From NCBI RefSeq assembly GCF_900094625.1, contig NZ_FMAJ01000030.1:1-34250 (forward strand): a DNA stretch of 34,250 nt. Reading direction: 5' to 3'. The stretch is from Rhizobium aethiopicum (GTDB taxonomy: Bacteria > Pseudomonadota > Alphaproteobacteria > Rhizobiales > Rhizobiaceae). The position numbers were made by a program, and so were the translations under genes. Every line of letters starts with the position of its first letter. The first letter of the stretch is position 1. Shown one piece after another: positions 8,125 to 16,454 of the stretch. The notes under the pieces are model-generated. The model saw only the letters and a list, made by a program, of their open reading frames with translations. It did not search any database and was not told the origin of the DNA.

Positions 8125-8192
8125 GTCGTCGCCGATCTTCCGTCGATCACCTGCGACAGAACCTCGATCCGCTAAAGATCACGCTCGCTCAT
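8125..8192 (-). pseudogene. ISNCY-type transposase N-terminal relic
   Basis: From 8192 the minus strand reads M-S-E-R-D-L-stop-R-I-E-V-L-S-Q-V-I-D-G-R-S-A-T-T-A. This resembles the helix-turn-helix start of ISNCY-group transposases (MSERDLxRIEVLSEVxxGRxT). One internal stop and loss of the rest make it a remnant of about 70 bases. Confidence 0.5.
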
Positions 8193-8288
8193 CGCCATTG
8201 ATCCCACCCGCAATCCCCTACGCCAGCAAACGTGGGCAGTATGGCATTCGAACTTGGCAGAAACAGAACTTTTTCAATCTGCGGCACT

Positions 8289-9227
8289 CTAGCCGCTACA
8301 GAGATTCGAAGCGGGAGCCGTGCGGCCATGGTCACCATCCGCCTTGCTACCAAATGGTACAAGCAGAGCCGCGGCTTCGCCGATCGGCAGGTCGACCACC
8401 GTGATTCCGCTTGCTGCAAGGAAACGGCGCTCGTTTTTGGTAAGGCCTTCCGCATCAAGTACTGCAAAGTGGGGGCCGTGAGAGCGCTTGATGATCTGTC
8501 GAGCGTAGATCCGGAGCATCTGATCGTTGAAGCGGCAGCCAATGAAAAGAAAACCGCGATCTATACGCCGTTCTTTCACCATTCCAGGTATTGGCGTCTG
8601 GATATCGATTTCGGTTAGGACTTCCACGTAATCGGAATCGGACACCAGAAAGTTCGAAGCTGGTATAACACTGCCGTACGGCGCATAGAGGACCGTCTTT
8701 GGCGCTGCGACGCATTCGACGTCTCTCCCGGACAGATCGTAAGTTTTTGTCCAAATGTCGCCGCCGCCGTTTGCACGCGTGACGCCCTGAATCTCGACGA
8801 CATCCGTTCGACCGGTCTTCGCGAAAGCCGCACGCATTGTCCCGTCGTACCAACCGTCGACGATAAGGGAGAGCGGCAGCGTTGCGAGCCAGTCGTGGAG
8901 GGCGGTCGGCGCCACGGGTGCTCCAAATATTTCTGCCATCCAGGCCTGAAGCGTCCGGCGATGCCGTCGCTGTTCAATAAACTGCGCGACTGACCACATA
9001 TTGCTGCGTATCCTGGAAGGGGCAGGTGTGCGTTCGTTGAGTGCCGCGGAGACGGCTTCCGGGGTGTCCGGTACAGGTGGTTCCGTGGATTGCAGCCGAA
9101 GGAGATCCGGACCGAGATAGGGAACGATCCGATCCGCAGCGAGCGCTTCCTGAAGCAGCCTAAGTCTTTCTTCGGCGTCACCGTTGCGAATGATCAGGAG
9201 ACGGTCCGAGGTCAAAATTTTATTCAT
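8289..9227 (-). CDS. SIR2-like domain protein encoded in the nifB operon
   Basis: A 312-residue protein. R-I-V-P-Y-L-G-P-D-L-L (about 33-43) resembles the glycine-rich NAD-binding start of SIR2-like domains (PF13289 type). V-L-Y-A-P-Y-G-S-V (about 179-187) occupies the place where sirtuins have the catalytic L-H-G, and G-F-L-F-I-G-C-R-F-N-D (225-235) resembles the late F-x-G-x-S-x-x-D block. The catalytic histidine therefore seems replaced by tyrosine. It is the last gene of nifB-fdxN-nifZ-fixU, 30 bases after fixU, so it is presumably co-transcribed under NifA/RpoN. A SIR2-like neighbour of nif genes has been seen in other diazotrophs, to my memory; its function is unknown. Confidence 0.75.
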   Translation of the reverse strand: MNKILTSDRLLIIRNGDAEERLRLLQEALAADRIVPYLGPDLLRLQSTEPPVPDTPEAVSAALNERTPAPSRIRSNMWSVAQFIEQRRHRRTLQAWMAEIFGAPVAPTALHDWLATLPLSLIVDGWYDGTMRAAFAKTGRTDVVEIQGVTRANGGGDIWTKTYDLSGRDVECVAAPKTVLYAPYGSVIPASNFLVSDSDYVEVLTEIDIQTPIPGMVKERRIDRGFLFIGCRFNDQMLRIYARQIIKRSHGPHFAVLDAEGLTKNERRFLAASGITVVDLPIGEAAALLVPFGSKADGDHGRTAPASNLCSG

Positions 9228-9257
9228 GCTGTTTTCTCTTACCTCTCGTTTGCAGCA

Positions 9258-9470
9258 TCAGTCCTCGTCAGGAATCTTCCTTGCGTGGACGGTGATCGGC
9301 AGAGGCGTATCCCGCGATAGCTTGGGCAAGACGAGTCTCCAGCCGTTCCTGAGAGTGATCGTGCCGCCCCACATGTCATCAGCCTCGACATCTACGATCG
9401 GCTCTTCGAGATCTTTCTTTGGTACGTAAGCCGACAAGCCGGCGCTCGTTCTGCGAATCATTATCTTCAT
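9258..9470 (-). CDS. fixU: NifT/FixU family protein
   Basis: A 70-residue protein matching the whole NifT/FixU family: M-K-I-M-I-R-R at the start, A-Y-V-P-K-K-D-L-E-E-P-I-V, W-G-G-T-I-T-L-R-N-G-W-R, and L-P-I-T-V-H-A-R-K at the end. The biochemical role of the family is not settled; mutants often have mild or no phenotype. It starts 4 bases after the nifZ stop, so the two are translated from one message. Confidence 0.92.
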   Translation of the reverse strand: MKIMIRRTSAGLSAYVPKKDLEEPIVDVEADDMWGGTITLRNGWRLVLPKLSRDTPLPITVHARKIPDED

Positions 9471-9474
9471 GTCG

Positions 9475-9792
9475 CTATTCCTTCGTTGGGGGCCCCGCGA
9501 TTTCAGCAGCGCCGCAAGCAGCGGCGTTGTCTAGACTCGTCAGTTCACGGGCACGCATGCCGACGATAGTGCCACGTTCGACCCATTCGACGGCATAGAT
9601 GTAAAACTGCTGGAGAAAGGTGCCGATGTCGCGCACATAGCCTTCGTCGCCCTTCCGCACCAAACTTTCCCCAATTTTTTTGCCAGCATAGGTGCCGTCA
9701 TTCTTTACGTGAAGTCTGGCCCGCACCCGCTCGCCGGGTGTAAATCGTGGAGGCCTGTGGATTTCGACCTCCTGTTCACGTCCAAGGCCCAT
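9475..9792 (-). CDS. nifZ: NifZ, nitrogenase MoFe-protein maturation factor
   Basis: A 105-residue protein with the NifZ pattern P-R-F-x-P-G-E-R-V-R-A-R, D-G-T-Y-A-G-K-K-I-G-E, K-G-D-E-G-Y-V-R-D-I-G-T-F-L-Q-Q-F-Y-I-Y-A-V-E-W. NifZ assists P-cluster maturation in the MoFe protein. The open frame extends upstream through fdxN in another frame, but the start at 9792 is chosen because AAGGAGG lies seven bases ahead; the ATG at 9798 sits too close to it. Second to follow nifB-fdxN in the operon. Confidence 0.9.
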   Translation of the reverse strand: MGLGREQEVEIHRPPRFTPGERVRARLHVKNDGTYAGKKIGESLVRKGDEGYVRDIGTFLQQFYIYAVEWVERGTIVGMRARELTSLDNAAACGAAEIAGPPTKE

Positions 9793-9856
9793 GGGCATTC
9801 CTCCTTGCAGGATATCATTGAAGGCTTCTCCGCAGGAGCCCCGACCATGCTGAAGG

Positions 9857-10063
9857 TCAAATCGCAGGTGCGGCGAGGACGCAGGTCTTCGGCACGGGGC
9901 AAACCTCCGCGCATTGCTGCGTTTCGAAGGTACCCTTGCATTCGGTGCATTTTTCCGGGTCGATAACGTAGATCTCACCTTTGAACCTGATCGCACCGGA
10001 GGGGCATTCGAACTCGCAGGCACCGCACTGGGTGCATTGGGACGCTATGATCCTGAAGGCCAT
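9857..10063 (-). CDS. fdxN: FdxN, 2[4Fe-4S] bacterial-type ferredoxin
   Basis: A 68-residue ferredoxin. Two cluster motifs are visible: C-T-Q-C-G-A-C-E-F-E-C-P in the first half, and C-T-E-C-K-G followed after an 8-residue insert by C-A-E-V-C-P, as in nif-linked FdxN proteins. It donates electrons in nitrogen fixation, probably to NifB radical chemistry or nitrogenase itself. CAGGAG precedes the ATG. It lies 34 bases after nifB, within the nifB operon. Confidence 0.95.
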   Translation of the reverse strand: MAFRIIASQCTQCGACEFECPSGAIRFKGEIYVIDPEKCTECKGTFETQQCAEVCPVPKTCVLAAPAI

Positions 10064-10097
10064 TTTTAAACTCCTGAAGATGTTGGATTAAGAGCGC

Positions 10098-11576
10098 TCA
10101 CGCCGTCGCCGCTTGTGGTTCGACGCCAAACTTGGCGGCGTAGAGGGTGCCGATGGCGGTCTCGATGTAGTCATAGCAATAAGCATCCGTTGCCCGAACC
10201 CCGGCCTCCATGAGCTTAGTCTTAGGGCACTCCCCGATCTTGGCGCATAGCACGACGTCAATACCGACCAGCGCAGTTATGATGCCGTCGAGGGTGGCTT
10301 CCTCGCCCCTGCCTCCGAGGCAATACTGTTCGATCTTGCGATGCCCGACGTAGGTGATGCCTCTCGACGAAGCTTCGTATACTTGGAACTCCTTCGCATG
10401 GCCGAAGTGCTCGTTGATGCGACCGCCACCCTTTGTCGCGACCGCGACGTGGAGGGACCCATCGCCGGCTGCTTTGACTGTCTCGATTGCCTCGCTCTTG
10501 GCGGTCGCGTGATCGCCGCGTTCGCGGGCGATCACTTCCCGATAGGCCTCGCGCTTACGGGCGTCATAGGTGATCTCTCCGGGAAGCTGGTCGAGTGCGA
10601 ACTCCTGGCCCCGATCATCCCCAAGCAGGCCGACGGCATCGGCCCTACACTGCCGGCAATGGCGCATTAGCTTTGCGCCGCCTTCGAGACGATCCTGGAG
10701 CGCCTTCAATTCGAGCGCCCGCGGGCCGCGCTGTCCGGTCAAGCCGTAGTAGGTGCCATGGGCCGGATCGGAAATAAGCGGCATGACGTTGTGCAGGAAC
10801 GCCCCCCGCTCCTTGACCCATTTATTTACCTCGACCAGGTGTTCGTCGTTGACACCAGGAATCATCACCGAATTGACTTTGGTGATGATGCCGCACGCGG
10901 TCAGCATCTCCAGGCCCACCATTTGCCGCTCGTGCAGAATTCTCGCAGCTTCGATGCCGGTGTAACGACGGTTGCGGTAAAAGATCCAGGGATAGATCTT
11001 TGCGCCGATTTCAGGGTCAACCATGTTGATCGTAATTGTCACGTGATCGACATTCATGTCGACAAGTTCGGCGACGTGATCCGGCAGCGCAAGCCCGTTG
11101 GTGGAGATGCACAGCTTGATGTCGTGGATCTCCCCCGCAACTCGTTCGAACGTTTCCTTTGTCTTCTTCCAGTCGTAACAGGCATCGCCCGGTCCGGCGA
11201 CACCCAGCACGGAAAGCTGCGGCACTTCGTTGGCGACGGCAATGACCTTGCGCAGCGCCTGGTCTGGCGTCAACTTTTCCGAGACGACCCCAGGGCGGCT
11301 TTCGTTGGCGCAGTCATATTTACGATTGCAATAGTTGCACTGGATATTGCAGGCTGGTGCGACCGCGACATGCATGCGCGCGAAATAATGGTGAGCCTCT
11401 TCTGAATAGCAGGGGTGGTTTTTGATCTTCGCCCAGATAGCCTGGTCCACGTCGGCCGGTTTTGTGGACACGCCACATGACGAGGATGTGCAGCCACTCG
11501 GTTTCGCGGTCGCCAGCAATTGATCCAAGGATGTCGTGCTGGTCGCACTTTCAAGCGAAATCATCGGTGCGGACAT
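10098..11576 (-). CDS. nifB: NifB, radical-SAM FeMo-cofactor core synthase
   Basis: A 492-residue protein making NifB-co, the 8Fe-9S-C precursor of FeMo-co. The radical-SAM motif C-N-I-Q-C-N-Y-C (cysteines about 76, 80, 83) follows H-V-A-V-A-P-A; further cysteines come from the E-S-R-P-G-V region and C-R-Q-C-R-A-D. The C-terminal part (from V-A-V-A-T-K-G-G-G-R-I-N-E-H-F-G-H-A) is the NifX/NafY-type cofactor-binding domain. The start at 11576 is chosen for GGAG seven bases ahead; the upstream ATG at 11618 falls in the promoter. A -24/-12 promoter and NifA site lie upstream. First gene of nifB-fdxN-nifZ-fixU-SIR2. Confidence 0.97.
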   Translation of the reverse strand: MSAPMISLESATSTTSLDQLLATAKPSGCTSSSCGVSTKPADVDQAIWAKIKNHPCYSEEAHHYFARMHVAVAPACNIQCNYCNRKYDCANESRPGVVSEKLTPDQALRKVIAVANEVPQLSVLGVAGPGDACYDWKKTKETFERVAGEIHDIKLCISTNGLALPDHVAELVDMNVDHVTITINMVDPEIGAKIYPWIFYRNRRYTGIEAARILHERQMVGLEMLTACGIITKVNSVMIPGVNDEHLVEVNKWVKERGAFLHNVMPLISDPAHGTYYGLTGQRGPRALELKALQDRLEGGAKLMRHCRQCRADAVGLLGDDRGQEFALDQLPGEITYDARKREAYREVIARERGDHATAKSEAIETVKAAGDGSLHVAVATKGGGRINEHFGHAKEFQVYEASSRGITYVGHRKIEQYCLGGRGEEATLDGIITALVGIDVVLCAKIGECPKTKLMEAGVRATDAYCYDYIETAIGTLYAAKFGVEPQAATA

Positions 11577-11614
11577 TGAGTGCTCCGTTGCTAGTTGACG
11601 TCGCCTTTCAAAAC

Positions 11615-11629
11615 GCAAAAGTCATGCCA
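11615..11629 (-). promoter_or_regulatory. Sigma-54 promoter of nifB
   Basis: Minus strand TGGCATGACTTTTGC: GG and GC are exactly 10 bases apart, matching the -24/-12 consensus TGGCAC-N5-TTGC at all but one position. It is about 40 bases before the nifB start, so the leader is short. The invariant GG and GC of RpoN promoters are both present. Confidence 0.9.
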
Positions 11630-11699
11630 TCCCAAGGACGGGATTTGCTTCAACAATTTGCATTTGTTGTTCGATTCCGACCGTGTTCGGACACAGATT

Positions 11700-11715
11700 T
11701 GTCGAGCTTCCGACA
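11700..11715. promoter_or_regulatory. NifA upstream activator site of nifB
   Basis: TGTCGAGCTTCCGACA fits the NifA site TGT-N10-ACA exactly and lies about 70 bases upstream of the -24 element, the usual distance. It shares the core AGCTTCC with the fixA site. Confidence 0.88.
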
Positions 11716-11789
11716 GTCGACAAAAGAGTTGTCCGTAAGCCACCAAACCAGGCATTGGAAATCGAGAAGGTCCAACATCACCCAGGCGC

Positions 11790-13547
11790 TTAAAGCTTTT
11801 TCACCTCGACGCGATGCTGGCGTAGAGCATAGCCGACCTGACGAGGCGTAAGGCCGAGAATACGAGCCGCTTTGGCCTGAACCCACCCGGCTTTTTCCAT
11901 CGCCTCGATCAGCCGGTCCCGTTGCGTGAGGCGCGACTCCATTGCTGGACAACCGGAACCGTTCGGATCACAAGCCTTGACGGAAGATACCTCGTCCGAC
12001 GCACCGATGCTCCCGTCCGACCGCGGCGATGAAGTCGGCATCACATTGCTCCGGGCATGCCTATCGACGGTGATGCCGCCGGGCGACCCGTCGGTTCTTT
12101 TCCAGAGGAGCGACGAAAGGCACTGGCTGTTCTTGCAGGCAAAATCAGACGAAACGATCGAGCTTGAACGCGCAAGGGTGGCAGTCCTTCGCACGCAGTT
12201 TTCGAGTTCCCGGACGTTACCTGGGAAATAGCATTGCGACATCACCTCGATCGCCGACGACGAAAACGTCAGCTCGCGTTGGTTCTCCTTGTTGAATCGG
12301 TCAAGAAGAGCTTTCGCAAGGCGTGGAATATCGCCGGGTCGCTCTCGAAGCGGCGGCAGGACAATTGGAACTACGCTGATGCGGTAATACAGGTCGGCCC
12401 TGAATTCGGCGTTTGCAACAGCCATCTCGAGGTTCTTATTCGTGGCGCATATGAGCCGGACGTCGACCGCAAGCGTCTTAGTTCCGCCCACCCTCTCCAG
12501 TTCGCCTTCCTGTAGGACGCGCAGCAGTTTGGCTTGAAAGGCGGGCGAAATCTCGCCAATCTCGTCAAGCAGAAGCGTTCCGCCATTTGCCAGTTCGAAG
12601 CGTCCGGCGCGCTGCGCGATGGCCCCGGTGAAAGCCCCCTTTTCATGCCCAAACAGCTCCGATTCCAGGACGCCTTCAGGCAGCGCGGCGCAGTTCAATT
12701 TGACGAACGGCTTGTTTCGACGAGGGGAAAGTTCATGGATCGCCTGTGCAAAAAATTCCTTGCCGGTGCCGCTTTCGCCCCGCAGAAGCACGGTGGAATT
12801 CGTCCTCGCCACCACCGAGACGGTTTCAACCACCTGCTGGAGAGCCGGGCTATCCCCGACAATCCCGCCGATTTTGGCGGGTGGATGTCGGTCCGGCGCG
12901 CCCCTTTGCGCGATGATCGGCTTCTCCGGTCTCTCTTGTTCGCCGATAGGTCGCCGACCCTCCAGGTTCAGGAAACGATGAAGCCGGATCGTCCGACTGA
13001 CCAAATTGGCGACCATGGTCAGAAAGCGAACGTCCTCGTCGGCAGGGAAGGGGGCGGCGTCGTTCCTGACGCGATCGATCGATATTGTGCCAAGTATTTT
13101 ATTATCGGCTTTTACCGGAACGCCAATAAAAGAAATTGGGACGGTGCCGCTGCTCCAAGGCGGTTGCGGCTCAGCCTGAAATAATTCGGACTTGCTGACA
13201 TCCTTTATGATGAAGGGCATACCGGTCGTCGCGATATGGTCGATTACGGCCTTCGGTATAACGCCTCGAGCGGCTGATTGAGAGGATGTGGGGATGTCGC
13301 CAGTTGCGGCAATCTCGGGCTGACCTTCAGCGTCCAGAACAACGATTGCTCCGTGTCGAATTTGCAGAAAGGAAGAGAGGACGTTCACGACGTTGGCAAG
13401 CGTGATCTCTAGCCGGGCGGGGGCAGTCAGTACCTTTGATATCTCGTAGATTCCGCTGCGCTGCGTGCCCGCCTGGCGCATAGGTCCAGCAGGTAGGGCA
13501 GATAGGGGTTCCACTCCATCGACCGGTCGGGCGGGCATGTGGGTCAT
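11790..13547 (-). CDS. nifA: NifA, sigma-54-dependent activator of nif and fix genes
   Basis: A 585-residue enhancer-binding protein. Order: GAF domain (about 35-190), AAA+ domain with Walker A GESGTGKE (257-264), the sigma-54 contact loop GAFTGA (304-309), L-L-L-D-E-I-G-E (325-332), and a Fis-type helix-turn-helix at the end (about 556-577, A-A-R-I-L-G-L-T-P-R-Q-V-G-Y). Cysteines at 439, 451, 471 and 476 give C-x11-C-x19-C-x4-C, the rhizobial NifA signature associated with metal-dependent oxygen sensitivity. AAGG precedes the ATG; ATG at 13538 is an alternative. It lies 153 bases after fixX, so at least part of its transcription should come from the fixA promoter. Confidence 0.97.
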   Translation of the reverse strand: MTHMPARPVDGVEPLSALPAGPMRQAGTQRSGIYEISKVLTAPARLEITLANVVNVLSSFLQIRHGAIVVLDAEGQPEIAATGDIPTSSQSAARGVIPKAVIDHIATTGMPFIIKDVSKSELFQAEPQPPWSSGTVPISFIGVPVKADNKILGTISIDRVRNDAAPFPADEDVRFLTMVANLVSRTIRLHRFLNLEGRRPIGEQERPEKPIIAQRGAPDRHPPAKIGGIVGDSPALQQVVETVSVVARTNSTVLLRGESGTGKEFFAQAIHELSPRRNKPFVKLNCAALPEGVLESELFGHEKGAFTGAIAQRAGRFELANGGTLLLDEIGEISPAFQAKLLRVLQEGELERVGGTKTLAVDVRLICATNKNLEMAVANAEFRADLYYRISVVPIVLPPLRERPGDIPRLAKALLDRFNKENQRELTFSSSAIEVMSQCYFPGNVRELENCVRRTATLARSSSIVSSDFACKNSQCLSSLLWKRTDGSPGGITVDRHARSNVMPTSSPRSDGSIGASDEVSSVKACDPNGSGCPAMESRLTQRDRLIEAMEKAGWVQAKAARILGLTPRQVGYALRQHRVEVKKL

Positions 13548-13700
13548 TATATGGCCTTGGTTGTCTAACGTTTCTTATAACCCCTGCTTGCATGTATATA
13601 TAGTAATTTCTAATGCCCATCCGCAACGCGCACCTCTGCAAGTTTCCGATGCGCCTGTCTGCAAACCCAAGTTGGTTCTAAATCGTGGAGTTGCAAACCT

Positions 13701-14000
13701 TTATCCGAACTTGAAGAGAACGCCGAAACCGCCTCTCGGATAGTTCCACTCGATATCTCCACTTGCCTCGCAGAGTACGCGGCACGTGCCGCACTCCATG
13801 CACCCGTCGGCGATAACCTCCACTTGGCCCTGGTCATTCAATTCGTAGCACTTGGCCGGACAGACACTTGTGAGGGCATACAGATTTACGCTTGGCCAAT
13901 CGTGTGGACGCACCCTAATATGCGGGCGTCCGGCATCGACCACATATCGATTTTGGTAAAGCTTGTCCTCTACGCGTATGTTCGTCACTGCAACCGTCAT
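13701..14000 (-). CDS. fixX: FixX, ferredoxin-like electron carrier
   Basis: A 99-residue ferredoxin-like protein of the FixX/ETF-QO type. Cysteines C-P-A-K-C and [11 protein letters not shown] support Fe-S binding, and the C-terminus [10 protein letters not shown] matches the family. It works with FixABC in the electron-bifurcating complex. AAAGGAGAG precedes the ATG; the gene begins 12 bases after the fixC stop. Confidence 0.95.
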
Positions 14001-14012
14001 CTCATCTCTCCT

Positions 14013-15320
14013 TTATCGCCACGCGCGCGCCAAGCGGACCGCATCACCAAACAGCCCCCAGCGCGAGCGTGCCTTGATGAAGGTGGCCGTGGTCGCCCGT
14101 TCCTTGTCGATCTTCGGGGTGCCGTCGACTCGCACAAAGTTCTGTGCGGCCTGCGACAGCAACCTTGGATAAGTCGTGAAGAAATTGCGGGAATTGGTGT
14201 GCAGCAGGGCAGGCATGTCCTTGTATTTCCTCAAGTCTTTGATAACGAAGGACTTTTCAAGCATCGACTTGTAAAGGGAGAGGTTCTCCTTGACCATCGG
14301 CTTTTTGCGATTCTTGATCTGGACGATTGCTTCGCCGGCGATCCGCCCCGACGTCATGGCGAGGTTGGACCCCTCGCGGTGCACCGCATTATTAAGTTGT
14401 GCCGCGTCGCCGACGACGACCCAGCCGTCACCAAAAAGCTGCGGAATTGCCTTGTAACCACCTTCTGGAATGAGATGCGCCGCATATTCCTTGACTTCCG
14501 CTCCTGCGATCAGCGGCTTGACCGACGGATGGCTTTTGAATTTTTCGAGCAGCTCATAAGGACTTTCCATTGTTGCCGCGAATTCGGAGACAAGGCAGCC
14601 AATGCCGATCGAGATCGATTCTTTGTTGGTGTAGAGGAAGGCAAGCCCGGCCATGTTGCGAGAGATCGTGCCAACTGCCTCGATGACGCAGCCTTCATTG
14701 GCCTTGAGGCCGAACCGCTGGTCAATTACCTCTTCGGCCAGGAAATGCATTTCCTTGACGGCGAGCGCGACAGTTTCCGGTTTTGGCGTGTCACGCAATC
14801 CAGCACGCGTGCCGAGCAGCCCATTGACGCCCTCTGCGAGAACGACCACGTCAGCAAGAATCACGTCGCCGGCGCGGTCGGTGCGAACGCCAATCACCTT
14901 GCCCTTTGGATCACGAACGAGTTCCGTCACGGTCGTCTCGCATAGAAGCGTCGCTCCGGCCTCGCGCACCTTGCGTGAAAACCATTTGTCGAATTGGGCG
15001 CGAATGACCGTGTAGCGATTGTGTCTCGACTCGTTGAAGTCGTCCGACCGGTATTGCATACCGATGTGGGACGAGTCGTCCATCATCCAGAAGCGCTGCT
15101 CGACTAAGTGCCGCTCCAGAGGCGCATCATCCCGGAAGTCCGGCAGGATTTTCTCCAGCATGTCCGCGTACATGATGGCGCCCTGCACATTCTTGGAGCC
15201 CGGATACTCGCCACGCTCCAACTGCAGCACCTTCATGCCGCGGCTCGACATCGTGTAAGCAGCTGCGTTTCCGGCCATGCCGGCCCCGATAACTATGGCG
15301 TCGAAGTTTTCCTCAGTCAT
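14013..15320 (-). CDS. fixC: FixC, flavoprotein of the FixABCX electron-bifurcating complex
   Basis: A 435-residue ETF-quinone oxidoreductase-like flavoprotein. The N-terminal dinucleotide-binding motif V-I-G-A-G-M-A-G-N-A-A-A with L-E-R-G-E at the end of the second strand binds FAD; G-D-G-W-V-V-V-G-D-A-A-Q-L is the second FAD motif. In the complex it passes the low-energy branch electrons to quinone while the other branch reduces ferredoxin or flavodoxin for nitrogenase. Full length. It starts 9 bases after the fixB stop, with GAGGG ahead. Confidence 0.97.
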   Translation of the reverse strand: MTEENFDAIVIGAGMAGNAAAYTMSSRGMKVLQLERGEYPGSKNVQGAIMYADMLEKILPDFRDDAPLERHLVEQRFWMMDDSSHIGMQYRSDDFNESRHNRYTVIRAQFDKWFSRKVREAGATLLCETTVTELVRDPKGKVIGVRTDRAGDVILADVVVLAEGVNGLLGTRAGLRDTPKPETVALAVKEMHFLAEEVIDQRFGLKANEGCVIEAVGTISRNMAGLAFLYTNKESISIGIGCLVSEFAATMESPYELLEKFKSHPSVKPLIAGAEVKEYAAHLIPEGGYKAIPQLFGDGWVVVGDAAQLNNAVHREGSNLAMTSGRIAGEAIVQIKNRKKPMVKENLSLYKSMLEKSFVIKDLRKYKDMPALLHTNSRNFFTTYPRLLSQAAQNFVRVDGTPKIDKERATTATFIKARSRWGLFGDAVRLARAWR

Positions 15321-15329
15321 GGGGCGCCC

Positions 15330-16439
15330 TCAGTTTGCAAGCTTATCGCGACTGTGCGGCGACAGTCGATGGGTGAAGAGTTCCGTCAATGACGGCAGTA
15401 AACGGATCGCATCGGTGACGACGCCGAGGTGGGCGAAATCAAAAATCGGCGCGTTAGGATCGGTGTTAATGGCTAAAATAAGATCAGCTCCCTCGACGCC
15501 AACGCGATGCTGGATGGCGCCGGAAATGCCAGCCGCTATGTAAAGCTTCGGCCGGATAGTTTTGCCAGTTTGGCCGATCTGCCGATCAGCAGGCATCCAG
15601 CCCTTTTGGACGAGGGGGCGCGAACAGCCATAATCGGCCCCGATCGTCCGCGCGAGTTTCTTCATAAGCTTCACGTTCTCCACCGCCCCGAGACCGAGGC
15701 CTCCAGCAACCACGACGTCCGCATAGGCGAGATTCGCCGTCGCCGACTGGCCATCGGACAAGAAACCGAGGACCTTAGTGACGATCTCTTCCTCGATCAT
15801 CGACACTTTGTGTTGAATGACGCGTCCGATCTTATTATTCCCGCGCGGCGGCATGGCCATGACCCTCGGCCGGACCGTTGCCATCTGCGGCCGGCAGTTG
15901 AGCGTGTAGATCGTGCAAAGCAAGGAGCCGCCGAAAGTCGGCCGGGTCGCCGCAAGCGAGCCGTCCGCATCCACATCAAGTTCGGTGCAATCCGCCGTGA
16001 GCCCTGTCAACAAGGTCGTCGCCACGGAACCGGCAAGGTCGCGCCCGAGCGTCGTTGCCCCTAAAAGAAGGATTTCCGGTTTGTAGTTAGTAACCAGATC
16101 CGTCAATGCTTTGGTGAAAGGCTCATTTCGGTAGTCGGCGAGCAGTGGGGCCTCGACGAGGTAGGCCAGGTCGGCACCATAAGCAAAAGCCTCGGCGATG
16201 GCAAACCACGTGGCCTCTCCCGGTGGTCCGAGAACGACGCCGGCAAGCTGGACGCCCAGCTTGTCGGCGAGCTTGCGGCCTTCGCCGAGCAGCTCGAAGG
16301 AGACGGGATGGACCTGATCGCGCTCCAGCTCGATGAAGACCCAAACGTGCCGATGGTCCTTAAACTGAAGGGGCAGCTCTTTCTTCATGGCGGCACGGCC
16401 AGCGGCTGGAGGAGGGCTCTCTCGATTCGTGCTCAACAT
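15330..16439 (-). CDS. fixB: FixB, ETF alpha-type subunit
   Basis: A 369-residue electron-transfer flavoprotein alpha-type subunit. The C-terminal FAD domain is clear: G-I-S-G-A-I-Q-H-R-V-G and I-A-I/L-N-T-D-P-N-A-P-I-F-type motifs (here L-A-I-N-T-D-P-N-A-P-I-F). It pairs with FixA. The start at 16439 is supported by AAGGAG six bases before it; a second ATG 17 codons in is possible. Fifteen bases separate it from fixA. Confidence 0.97.
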   Translation of the reverse strand: MLSTNRESPPPAAGRAAMKKELPLQFKDHRHVWVFIELERDQVHPVSFELLGEGRKLADKLGVQLAGVVLGPPGEATWFAIAEAFAYGADLAYLVEAPLLADYRNEPFTKALTDLVTNYKPEILLLGATTLGRDLAGSVATTLLTGLTADCTELDVDADGSLAATRPTFGGSLLCTIYTLNCRPQMATVRPRVMAMPPRGNNKIGRVIQHKVSMIEEEIVTKVLGFLSDGQSATANLAYADVVVAGGLGLGAVENVKLMKKLARTIGADYGCSRPLVQKGWMPADRQIGQTGKTIRPKLYIAAGISGAIQHRVGVEGADLILAINTDPNAPIFDFAHLGVVTDAIRLLPSLTELFTHRLSPHSRDKLAN

Positions 16440-16454
16440 CGTCGCTCCTTGCCT

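Noticed and set aside
9793..10023. Long N-terminal extension of nifZ
   Set aside because: It lies in a shadow frame of fdxN; the family starts at the ATG with a strong ribosome binding site at 9792.
13693..13706. Possible own -24/-12 promoter for nifA (minus strand GG-N10-GC within the end of fixX)
   Set aside because: Only the GG and GC fit; the flanking bases do not match TGGCAC-N5-TTGC and there is no TGT-N10-ACA nearby. Read-through from the fixA promoter explains nifA well enough.
14013..14945. A 373-codon plus-strand frame starting at 13824
   Set aside because: It is the antisense shadow of fixC/fixX, both firmly identified.
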